Assembly: GCA_026874595.1 (NCBI GenBank) | Contig: CM049317.1 | Coordinates: 62,099,118-62,163,117, forward strand | Origin: Sipunculus nudus | Lineage: Eukaryota; Annelida; Sipuncula; Golfingiida; Sipunculidae | Reading direction: 5' to 3' | DNA: 64,000 bases | Part shown: piece by piece, positions 35,351 through 47,566 of the stretch | Layout: each line of letters opens with the position of its first letter | Numbering within the stretch: position 1 is the stretch's first letter | The notes under the pieces: generated by a model | The model's database searches: none | The model's input: only the letters and a program-made list of their open reading frames with translations | Told to the model about the DNA's origin: nothing | Program-made: the position numbers and the translations under genes

Positions 35351-38300
35351 GCAGAATTATACATTTGCGGTTTTGATTGAACGATATTGCCCTTACTTTT
35401 GATATTAATGTTCACTAACCGGGACTGCTGTGTAGCCAGGGGACCCGTCTGTTTTCCTATGGGTCATATCAGTGTGTATTTTTAGGAAAATGCTGCATTT
35501 CTGTTGTGATTTTGCCGTAAGCAAAAAATAAGCAAAGCATCAACAAAGTGTAAGCAAAGTGATTATGCCTTCATAATTGCTTTTTTTTCACCATTCTCTG
35601 AAGAAATAATGTATTTTTGGACTTTGCGGGGGGGCTTATAATGTCAGAAATGGTAAAACATTGTAGGTAAATTGTGTTAAAATTGGAAAATGGGTCAAAG
35701 AAATCAATAAATGACTTTTTTTGAAAATTGCAGAATTATACATTACCGGTTTTGATTGAACAATATTGCCCTTACTTTTGATATTAATGTTCACTTACCG
35801 GGACTGCTGTGTAGCCAGGGGACCCGTCTGTATCCATATGGGTCATATCAGTTTGTATTTTTAGGAAAATGCTGCATTTCTGTTGTGATTTTGCCGTAAG
35901 CAAAGAATTAGCAAAGCATCAGCAAGGTGTAAGCAAAGGGATTATGCCTTCATAATTGCTTTTTGGCACCATTTTCTGAAGAAATAATGTATTTTTGGAC
36001 TTTGCGCGGGTCTTATAATGTCAGAAATGGTAAAACATTGTAAGTAAATTGTGTTAAAATTGGAAAATGGGTCCAAGAAATCAATAAATGACTTTTTTAA
36101 AAATAGAAGAATTATACATTATCGGTTTTGATCGAACGATATTGCCCTTACTTTTGATATTAATGTTCACTAACCGGGACTGCTGTGTAGCCAGGGGACC
36201 CGTCTGTCCCCATATGGGTCATATTAGTGTGTATTTTTAGGAAAATGCTGCATTTCTGTTGTGATTTTGCCGTAAGCAAAGAATAAGCAAAGCATCAGCA
36301 AAGTGTAAGCAAAGGGATTATGCCTTCATAGTTGCTTTTTTTCACCATTTTCTGAAGAAATAATGTATTTTTGGACTTTGCGATGGTCTAATAATGTCAG
36401 AAATGGTAAAACACTGTAGGTAAATTGTGTTAAAATTGGAAAATGGGTCCAATAAATCAATAAATGACTTTTTTAAAAATTGCAGAATTATACATTACCG
36501 GTTTTGATTGAACAATATTGCCCTTACTTTTGATATTAATGTTCACTAACCGGGACTGCTGTGTAGCCAGGGGACCCGTCTGTCCCCATATGGGTCATAT
36601 CAGTGTGTTTTTTAGGAAAATGCTGCATTTCTTTTGAGATTTTGACGTAAGCAAAGAATTAGCAAAGCATCAGCAAGGTGTAAGCAAAGGGATTATGCCT
36701 TCATAATTGCTCTTTGGCACCATTTTCTGAAAAAAATAATGTATTTCTGGGCTTTGCGGGGGTCTAATAATGTCAGAAATGGTAAAACACTGTAGGTAAA
36801 TTCTGTTAAAATTAGAAAATGGGTCCCAGGAATCAATAAATGACTTTTTTAAAAATTGCAGAATTATACATTACCGGTTTTGATTGAACAATATTGCCCT
36901 TACTTTTGATATTAATGTTCACCAACCGGGACTGCTGTGTAGCCAGGGGACCCGTCTGTCCCTATATGGGTCATATCAGTGTGTTTTTATAGGAAAATGC
37001 TGCATTCCTGTTGTGATTTTGCCGTAAGCAAAGAATTAGCAAAGCATCAGCAAGGTGTAAGCAAAGGGATTATGCCTTCATAATTGCTCTTTGGCACCAT
37101 TTTCTGAAGAAATCATGTATTTTTGGACTTTGCGGGGGTCTAATAATGTCAGAAATGGTAAAACATTGTAGGTAAATTGTGTTAAAATTGGAAAATGGGT
37201 CCAATAAATCAATAAATGACTTTTTTAAAAATAGCAGAATTATACATTATCGGTTTTGATCGAACGATATTGCCCTTACTTTTGATATTAATGTTCACTA
37301 TGCGGGACTGCTGTGTAGCCAGGGGACCCGTCTGTAACCATTTGGTTCTTATCAGTGTGTATTTTTAGGAAAATGCTGCATTTCTGTTGTGATTTTGCCG
37401 TATGCAAAGAATTAGCAAAGCATCAGCAAAGTGTAAGCAAAGGGATTATGCTTTCATAGTTGCTTTTTTCACCATTTTCTGAAGAAATCATGTATTTTTG
37501 GACTTTGCGGGGGTCTAATAATGTCAGAAATAGTAAAACACTGTAGGTAAATTGTGTTAAAATTGGAAAATGGGTCCAATAAATCAATAAATGACTTTTT
37601 AAAAATAGCAGAATTATACATTATCGGTTTTGATCGAACGATATTGCCCTCATTTTTTATATTAATGTTCACTATGCGGGACTGCTGTGTAGCCAGGGGA
37701 CCCGTCTGTCACCATATGCTTCTTATCAGTGTGTATTTTTAGGAAAATGCTGCATTTCTGTTGTGATTTTGCCGTAAGCAAAGAATAAGCAAAGCATCAG
37801 CAAAGTGTAAGCAAAGGGATTATGCCTTCATAATTGCTTTTCGGCACCATTTTCTGAAAAAATAATGTATTTTTCGGCTTTGCGGGGGTCTAATAATGTC
37901 AGAAATGGTAAAACACTGTAGGTAAATTCTGTTAAAATTGGAAAATGGGTCCCAGGAATCAATAAATGACTTTTTTAAAAATTGCAGAATTATACATTAT
38001 CGGTTTTGATCGAACGATATTGCCCTTACTTTTGATATTAATGTTCACTTTCCGGGACTGCTGTGTAGCCAGGGGACCCGTCTGTCACCATATGGGTCAT
38101 ATCAGTGTGTATTTTTAGGAAAATGCTGCATTTCTGTTGTGATTTTGCCGTAAGCAAAGAATAAGCAAAGCATCAGCAAAGTGTAAGCAAAGGGATTATG
38201 CCTTCATAGTTGCTTTTTTTCACCATTTTCTGAAGAAATTATGTATTTTCGGACTTTGCGGGGGTCTAATAATGTCAGAAATGGTAAAACATTGTAGGTA

Positions 38301-39611
38301 AATTGTGTTAAAATTGGAAAATGGGTCAAAGAAATCAATAAATGACTTTTTTAAAAATTGCAGAATTATACATTACCGGTTTTGATTGAACAATATTGCC
38401 CTTACTTTTGATATTAATGTTCACTAACCGGGACTGCTGTGTAGCCAGGGGACCCGTCTGTCCCCATATGGGTCATATCAGTGTGTTTTTTAGGAAAATG
38501 CTGCATTTCTGTTGTGATTTTGCCGTAAGCAGAGAATTAGCAAAGCATCAGCAAGGTGTAAGCAAAGGGATTATGCCTTCATAATTGCTCTTTGGCACCA
38601 TTTTCTGAAGAAATAATGTATTTTTGGACTTTGCAGGGGTCTAGTAATGTCTGAAATGGTGAAACACTGTAGGTAAATTGTGTTAAAATTGGAAAATGGG
38701 TCAAAGAAATCAATAAATGACTTTTTTAAAAATAGCAGAATTATACATTTCCGGTTTTGATCGAACGATATTGCCCTTACTTTTGATATTAATGTTCACT
38801 AACCGGGACTGCTGTGTAGCCAGGGGACCCGTCTGTCTCCATATGGGTCATATCAGTGTGTATTTTTAGGAAAATGCTGCATTTCTGTTGTGATTTTGCC
38901 GTAAGCAAAGGATAAGCAAAGCATTAGCAAAGTGTAAGCAAAGGGATTATGCTTTCATGATTGCTTTTTGGCACAATTTTCTGAAGAAATAATGTATTGT
39001 TGGACTTTGCTATGGTCTAATAATGTCAGAAATGGTAAAACACTGTAGGTAAATTGTGTTAAAATTGGAAAATGGGTCCCAGGAAACAATAAATGACTTT
39101 TTTATAGTAGCAGAATTATATATTTGTGGTTTGATTGCACGATATTGCCCTTACTTTTGATATTAATGTTCACTAACCGGGACTGCTGTGTAGCCAGGGG
39201 ACCCGTCTGTCCCCATATGGGTCATATCAGTGTGTATTTTTAGGAAAATGCTGCATTTCTGTTGTGATTTTGCCGTAAGCAAAGAATAAGCAAAGCATCA
39301 GCAAAGTGTAAGCAAAGGGATTATGCCTTCATAGTTGCTTTTTTTCACCATTTTCTGAAGAAATAATGTATTTTTGGACTTTGCGATGGTCTAATAATGT
39401 CAGAAATGGTAAAACATTGTAGGTAAATTGTGTTAAAATTGGAAAATGGGTCAAAGAAATCAATAAATGACTTTTTTAAAAATTGCAGAATTATACATTA
39501 CCGGTTTTGATTGAACAATATTGCCCTTACTTTTGATATTAATGTTCACTAACCGGGACTGCTGTGTAGCCAGGGGACCCGTCTGTCCCCATATGGGTCA
39601 TATCAGTGTGT

Positions 39612-42600
39612 TTTTTAGTAAAATGTTTAATTTCTGTTGTGATTTTACTATAAGCAAAGAATAAGCAAAGCATAAAAAAAAGTGTAAGCAAAGGGATTAT
39701 GCCTGCATAGTTGCTTTTTGGCACCATTTTCTGAAGAAATAATGTATTTTTGGACTTTGCGGGGGTCTAATAATGTCAGAAATGGTAAAACATTGTAGGT
39801 AAATTGAGTTAAAATTGGAAAATGGGTCCAATAAATCAATAAATGACTTTTTTAAAAATTGCAGAATTTGCAGAAATGGTAAAACACTGTAGATAAATTG
39901 TGTTAAAATTGGAAAATGGGTCCAATAAATCAATAAATGACTTTTTTAAAAATTGCAGAATTATACATTTGCGGTTTTGATTGAACGATATTGCCCTTAC
40001 TTTTGATATTAATGTTCACTAACCGGGACTGCTGTGTAGCCAGGGGACCCGTCTGTTTTCCTATGGGTCATATCAGTGTGTATTTTTAGGAAAATGCTGC
40101 ATTTCTGTTGTGATTTTGCCGTAAGCAAAAAATAAGCAAAGCATCAACAAAGTGTAAGCAAAGTGATTATGCCTTCATAATTGCTTTTTTTTCACCATTC
40201 TCTGAAGAAATAATGTATTTTTGGACTTTGCGGGGGGGCTTATAATGTCAGAAATGGTAAAACATTGTAGGTAAATTGTGTTAAAATTGGAAAATGGGTC
40301 AAAGAAATCAATAAATGACTTTTTTTGAAAATTGCAGAATTATACATTACCGGTTTTGATTGAACAATATTGCCCTTACTTTTGATATTAATGTTCACTT
40401 ACCGGGACTGCTGTGTAGCCAGGGGACCCGTCTGTATCCATATGGGTCATATCAGTTTGTATTTTTAGGAAAATGCTGCATTTCTGTTGTGATTTTGCCG
40501 TAAGCAAAGAATTAGCAAAGCATCAGCAAGGTGTAAGCAAAGGGATTATGCCTTCATAATTGCTTTTTGGCACCATTTTCTGAAGAAATAATGTATTTTT
40601 GGACTTTGCGCGGGTCTTATAATGTCAGAAATGGTAAAACATTGTAAGTAAATTGTGTTAAAATTGGAAAATGGGTCCAAGAAATCAATAAATGACTTTT
40701 TTAAAAATAGAAGAATTATACATTATCGGTTTTGATCGAACGATATTGCCCTTACTTTTGATATTAATGTTCACTAACCGGGACTGCTGTGTAGCCAGGG
40801 GACCCGTCTGTCCCCATATGGGTCATATTAGTGTGTATTTTTAGGAAAATGCTGCATTTCTGTTGTGATTTTGCCGTAAGCAAAGAATAAGCAAAGCATC
40901 AGCAAAGTGTAAGCAAAGGGATTATGCCTTCATAGTTGCTTTTTTTCACCATTTTCTGAAGAAATAATGTATTTTTGGACTTTGCGATGGTCTAATAATG
41001 TCAGAAATGGTAAAACACTGTAGGTAAATTGTGTTAAAATTGGAAAATGGGTCCAATAAATCAATAAATGACTTTTTTAAAAATTGCAGAATTATACATT
41101 ACCGGTTTTGATTGAACAATATTGCCCTTACTTTTGATATTAATGTTCACTAACCGGGACTGCTGTGTAGCCAGGGGACCCGTCTGTCCCCATATGGGTC
41201 ATATCAGTGTGTTTTTTAGGAAAATGCTGCATTTCTTTTGAGATTTTGACGTAAGCAAAGAATTAGCAAAGCATCAGCAAGGTGTAAGCAAAGGGATTAT
41301 GCCTTCATAATTGCTCTTTGGCACCATTTTCTGAAAAAAATAATGTATTTCTGGGCTTTGCGGGGGTCTAATAATGTCAGAAATGGTAAAACACTGTAGG
41401 TAAATTCTGTTAAAATTAGAAAATGGGTCCCAGGAATCAATAAATGACTTTTTTAAAAATTGCAGAATTATACATTACCGGTTTTGATTGAACAATATTG
41501 CCCTTACTTTTGATATTAATGTTCACTAACCGGGACTGCTGTGTAGCCAGGGGACCCGTCTGTCCCTATATGGGTCATATCAGTGTGTTTTTATAGGAAA
41601 ATGCTGCATTCCTGTTGTGATTTTGCCGTAAGCAAAGAATTAGCAAAGCATCAGCAAGGTGTAAGCAAAGGGATTATGCCTTCATAATTGCTCTTTGGCA
41701 CCATTTTCTGAAGAAATCATGTATTTTTGGACTTTGCGGGGGTCTAATAATGTCAGAAATGGTAAAACATTGTAGGTAAATTGTGTTAAAATTGGAAAAT
41801 GGGTCCAATAAATCAATAAATGACTTTTTTAAAAATAGCAGAATTATACATTATCGGTTTTGATCGAACGATATTGCCCTTACTTTTGATATTAATGTTC
41901 ACTATGCGGGACTGCTGTGTAGCCAGGGGACCCGTCTGTAACCATTTGGTTCTTATCAGTGTGTATTTTTAGGAAAATGCTGCATTTCTGTTGTGATTTT
42001 GCCGTATGCAAAGAATTAGCAAAGCATCAGCAAAGTGTAAGCAAAGGGATTATGCTTTCATAGTTGCTTTTTTCACCATTTTCTGAAGAAATCATGTATT
42101 TTTGGACTTTGCGGGGGTCTAATAATGTCAGAAATAGTAAAACACTGTAGGTAAATTGTGTTAAAATTGGAAAATGGGTCCAATAAATCAATAAATGACT
42201 TTTTAAAAATAGCAGAATTATACATTATCGGTTTTGATCGAACGATATTGCCCTCATTTTTTATATTAATGTTCACTATGCGGGACTGCTGTGTAGCCAG
42301 GGGACCCGTCTGTCACCATATGCTTCTTATCAGTGTGTATTTTTAGGAAAATGCTGCATTTCTGTTGTGATTTTGCCGTAAGCAAAGAATAAGCAAAGCA
42401 TCAGCAAAGTGTAAGCAAAGGGATTATGCCTTCATAATTGCTTTTCGGCACCATTTTCTGAAAAAATAATGTATTTTTCGGCTTTGCGGGGGTCTAATAA
42501 TGTCAGAAATGGTAAAACACTGTAGGTAAATTCTGTTAAAATTGGAAAATGGGTCCCAGGAATCAATAAATGACTTTTTTAAAAATTGCAGAATTATACA

Positions 42601-42960
42601 TTATCGGTTTTGATCGAACGATATTGCCCTTACTTTTGATATTAATGTTCACTTTCCGGGACTGCTGTGTAGCCAGGGGACCCGTCTGTCACCATATGGG
42701 TCATATCAGTGTGTATTTTTAGGAAAATGCTGCATTTCTGTTGTGATTTTGCCGTAAGCAAAGAATAAGCAAAGCATCAGCAAAGTGTAAGCAAAGGGAT
42801 TATGCCTTCATAGTTGCTTTTTTTCACCATTTTCTGAAGAAATTATGTATTTTCGGACTTTGCGGGGGTCTAATAATGTCAGAAATGGTAAAACATTGTA
42901 GGTAAATTGTGTTAAAATTGGAAAATGGGTCAAAGAAATCAATAAATGACTTTTTTAAAA
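39612..42960. repeat. 4,604-bp unit copy 2, as carried in the second 17.7-kb copy
   Basis: This is the +17,667 counterpart of the block at 21945-25293, with the same chimeric start (GTGTGTTTTTTAGTAAAATG near 39608) and the same departure near 42960. Its partner copy 1 lies at about 35008-39611. Confidence 0.82.
39861..39954. repeat. 94-bp partial monomer duplication (composite monomer 9)
   Basis: Copy of composite 5 at +17,667. Confidence 0.92.
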
Positions 42961-45234
42961 ATAGCAGAATTATACATTTCCGGTTTTGATCGAACGATAT
43001 TGCCCTTACTTTTGATATTAATGTTCACTAACCGGGACTGCTGTGTAGCCAGGGGACCCGTCTGTCCCCATATGGGTCATATTAGTGTGTATTTTTAGGA
43101 AAATGCTGCATTTCTGTTGTGATTTTGCCGTAAGCAAAGAATAAGCAAAGCATCAGCAAAGTGTAAGCAAAGGGATTATGCCTTCATAGTTGCTTTTTTT
43201 CACCATTTTCTGAAGAAATAATGTATTTTTGGACTTTGCGATGGTCTAATAATGTCAGAAATGGTAAAACACTGTAGGTAAATTGTGTTAAAATTGGAAA
43301 ATGGGTCCAATAAATCAATAAATGACTTTTTTAAAAATTGCAGAATTATACATTACCGGTTTTGATTGAACAATATTGCCCTTACTTTTGATATTAATGT
43401 TCACTAACCGGGACTGCTGTGTAGCCAGGGGACCCGTCTGTCCCCATATGGGTCATATCAGTGTGTTTTTTAGGAAAATGCTGCATTTCTTTTGAGATTT
43501 TGACGTAAGCAAAGAATTAGCAAAGCATCAGCAAGGTGTAAGCAAAGGGATTATGCCTTCATAATTGCTCTTTGGCACCATTTTCTGAAAAAAATAATGT
43601 ATTTCTGGGCTTTGCGGGGGTCTAATAATGTCAGAAATGGTAAAACACTGTAGGTAAATTCTGTTAAAATTAGAAAATGGGTCCCAGGAATCAATAAATG
43701 ACTTTTTTAAAAATTGCAGAATTATACATTACCGGTTTTGATTGAACAATATTGCCCTTACTTTTGATATTAATGTTCACTAACCGGGACTGCTGTGTAG
43801 CCAGGGGACCCGTCTGTCCCTATATGGGTCATATCAGTGTGTTTTTATAGGAAAATGCTGCATTCCTGTTGTGATTTTGCCGTAAGCAAAGAATTAGCAA
43901 AGCATCAGCAAGGTGTAAGCAAAGGGATTATGCCTTCATAATTGCTCTTTGGCACCATTTTCTGAAGAAATCATGTATTTTTGGACTTTGCGGGGGTCTA
44001 ATAATGTCAGAAATGGTAAAACATTGTAGGTAAATTGTGTTAAAATTGGAAAATGGGTCCAATAAATCAATAAATGACTTTTTTAAAAATAGCAGAATTA
44101 TACATTATCGGTTTTGATCGAACGATATTGCCCTTACTTTTGATATTAATGTTCACTATGCGGGACTGCTGTGTAGCCAGGGGACCCGTCTGTAACCATT
44201 TGGTTCTTATCAGTGTGTATTTTTAGGAAAATGCTGCATTTCTGTTGTGATTTTGCCGTATGCAAAGAATTAGCAAAGCATCAGCAAAGTGTAAGCAAAG
44301 GGATTATGCTTTCATAGTTGCTTTTTTCACCATTTTCTGAAGAAATCATGTATTTTTGGACTTTGCGGGGGTCTAATAATGTCAGAAATAGTAAAACACT
44401 GTAGGTAAATTGTGTTAAAATTGGAAAATGGGTCCAATAAATCAATAAATGACTTTTTAAAAATAGCAGAATTATACATTATCGGTTTTGATCGAACGAT
44501 ATTGCCCTCATTTTTTATATTAATGTTCACTATGCGGGACTGCTGTGTAGCCAGGGGACCCGTCTGTCACCATATGCTTCTTATCAGTGTGTATTTTTAG
44601 GAAAATGCTGCATTTCTGTTGTGATTTTGCCGTAAGCAAAGAATAAGCAAAGCATCAGCAAAGTGTAAGCAAAGGGATTATGCCTTCATAATTGCTTTTC
44701 GGCACCATTTTCTGAAAAAATAATGTATTTTTCGGCTTTGCGGGGGTCTAATAATGTCAGAAATGGTAAAACACTGTAGGTAAATTCTGTTAAAATTGGA
44801 AAATGGGTCCCAGGAATCAATAAATGACTTTTTTAAAAATTGCAGAATTATACATTATCGGTTTTGATCGAACGATATTGCCCTTACTTTTGATATTAAT
44901 GTTCACTTTCCGGGACTGCTGTGTAGCCAGGGGACCCGTCTGTCACCATATGGGTCATATCAGTGTGTATTTTTAGGAAAATGCTGCATTTCTGTTGTGA
45001 TTTTGCCGTAAGCAAAGAATAAGCAAAGCATCAGCAAAATGTAAGCAAAGGGATTATGCCTTCATAGTTGCTTTTTTTCACCATTTTCTGAAGAAATTAT
45101 GTATTTTCGGACTTTGCGGGGGTCTAATAATGTCAGAAATGGTAAAACATTGTAGGTAAATTGTGTTAAAATTGGAAAATGGGTCAAAGAAATCAATAAA
45201 TGACTTTTTTAAAAATAGCAGAATTATACATTTC
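40727..45234. repeat. 2,254-bp duplication pair, as carried in the second 17.7-kb copy
   Basis: The two copies are 40727-42980 and 42981-45234, each 17,667 bp from its counterpart. The only change I saw is A at 45039. Confidence 0.87.
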
Positions 45235-46413
45235 CGGTTTTGATCGAACGATATTGCCCTTACTTTTGATATTAATGTTCACTAACCGGGACTGCTGTGT
45301 AGCCAGGGGACCCGTCTGTCTCCATATGGGTCATATCAGTGTGTATTTTTAGGAAAATGCTGCATTTCTGTTGTGATTTTGCCGTAAGCAAAGGATAAGC
45401 AAAGCATTAGCAAAGTGTAAGCAAAGGGATTATGCTTTCATGATTGCTTTTCGGCACAATTTTCTGAAGAAATAATGTATTGTTGGACTTTGCTATGGTC
45501 TAATAATGTCAGAAATGGTAAAACACTGTAGGTAAATTGTGTTAAAATTGGAAAATGGGTCCCAGGAAACAATAAATGACTTTTTTATAGTAGCAGAATT
45601 ATATATTTGTGGTTTGATTGCACGATATTGCCCTTACTTTTGATATTAATGTTCACTAACCGGGACTGCTGTGTAGCCAGGGGACCCGTCTGTCCCCATA
45701 TGGGTCATATCAGTGTGTATTTTTAGGAAAATGCTGCATTTCTGTTGTGATTTTGCCGTAAGCAAAGAATAAGCAAAGCATCAGCAAAGTGTAAGCAAAG
45801 GGATTATGCCTTCATAGTTGCTTTTTTTCACCATTTTCTGAAGAAATAATGTATTTTTGGACTTTGCGATGGTCTAATAATGTCAGAAATGGTAAAACAT
45901 TGTAGGTAAATTGTGTTTAAATTGGAAAATGGGTCAAAGAAATCAATAAATGACTTTTTTAAAAATTGCAGAATTATACATTACCGGTTTTGATTGAACA
46001 ATATTGCCCTTACTTTTGATATTAATGTTCACTAACCGGGACTGCTGTGTAGCCAGGGGACCCGTCTGTCCCCATATGGGTCATATCAGTGTGTTTTTTA
46101 GGAAAATGCTGCATTTCTGTTGTGATTTTGCCGTAAGCAGAGAATTATCAAAGCATCAGCAAGGTGTAAGCAAAGGGATTATGCCTTCATAATTGCTCTT
46201 TGGCACCATTTTCTGAAGAAATAATGTATTTTTGGACTTTGCAGGGGTCTAGTAATGTCTGAAATGGTGAAACACTGTAGGTAAATTGTGTTAAAATTGG
46301 AAAATGGGTCAAAGAAATCAATAAATGACTTTTTTAAAAATAGCAGAATTATACATTTCCGGTTTTGATCGAACGATATTGCCCTTACTTTTGATATTAA
46401 TGTTCACTAACCG

Positions 46414-46789
46414 GGACTGCTGTGTAGCCAGGGGACCCGTCTGTCTCCATATGGGTCATATCAGTGTGTATTTTTAGGAAAATGCTGCATTTCTGTTGTG
46501 ATTTTGCCGTAAGCAAAGGATAAGCAAAGCATCAGCAAGGTGTAAGCAAAGGGATTATGCCTTCATAATTGCTCTTTGGCACCATTTTCTGAAGAAATAA
46601 TGTATTTTTGGACTTTGCGGGGGTCTAATAATGTCAGAAATGGTAAAACACTGTAGGTAAATTGTGTTAAAATTGGAAAATGGGTCCAAGAAATCAATAA
46701 ATGACTTTTTTAAAAATTGCAGAATTATACATTATCGGTTTTGATCGAACGATATTGCCCTTACTTTTGATATTAATGTTCACTTTCCG
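46414..46789. repeat. Older chimeric monomer
   Basis: The left half (TCTCCATATGGG, GCAAAGGATAAGC) is the type at 21139 and 45289. From the third 11-bp unit onward (CATCAGCAAGGTG, ATTGCTCTTTGG) it is another type. Copies are at 55151 and 61637, so the exchange predates the 8.7-kb duplication. Confidence 0.72.
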
Positions 46790-47472
46790 GGACTGCTGTG
46801 TAGCCAGGGGACCCGTCTGTCCCCATATGGGTCATATCAGTGTGTATTTTTAGGAAAATGCTGCATTTCTGTTGTGATTTTGCCGTAAGCAAAGAATAAG
46901 CAAAGCATCAGCAAAGTGTAAGCAAAGGGATTATGCCTTCATAATTGCTTTTTGGCACCATTTTCTGAAGAAATAATGTATTTTTTTGGCATTGCGGGGG
47001 TCTAATAATGTCAGAAATGGTGAAACACTGTAGGTAAATTGTGTTTAAATTGGAAAATGGGTCAAAGAAATCTATAAATGACTTTTTTTAAAATAGCAGA
47101 ATTATACATTTCCGGTTTTGATCGAACGATATTCCACTTACTTTTGATATTAATGTTCACTAACCGGGACTGCTGTGTAGCCAGGGGACCCGTCTGTTTC
47201 CATATGGGTCATATCAGTGCTTATTTTTAGTAAAATGTTTAATTTCTGTTGTGATTTTACTATAAGCAAAGAATAAGCAAAGCATAAAAAAAAGTGTAAG
47301 CAAAGGGATTATGCCTGCATAGTTGCTTTTTGGCACCATTTTCTGAAGAAATAATGTATTTTTGGACTTTGCGGGGGTCTAATAATGTCAGAAATGGTAA
47401 AACATTGTAGGTAAATTGAGTTAAAATTGGAAAATGGGTCCAATAAATCAATAAATGACTTTTTTAAAAATT

Positions 47473-47566
47473 GCAGAATTTGCAGAAATGGTAAAACACT
47501 GTAGATAAATTGTGTTAAAATTGGAAAATGGGTCCAATAAATCAATAAATGACTTTTTTAAAAATT
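47473..47566. repeat. 94-bp partial monomer duplication (composite monomer 10)
   Basis: Interval 47167-47638 (471 bp), in copy 1 of the 8,737-bp duplication. Confidence 0.92.

Larger units (their letters stand above)
27622..45288. repeat. 17,667-bp tandem duplication, copy 2 (46 monomers)
   Basis: Anchors run from 27622 to 44913, each equal to a copy 1 anchor plus 17,667. Rare private bases are shared with copy 1, for example AGCAGGATTA (10636 and 28303), GAAATCGATAAA (16056 and 33723) and TTCACCAACC (19251 and 36918). The one difference I noticed is G at 27372 against A at 45039. At the right end, from about 45320, the sequence turns to TCTCCATATGGG where copy 2 began with TCACCATATGG, which marks the end of the copy. 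The last part also belongs to the 8,737-bp duplication. Confidence 0.93.
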
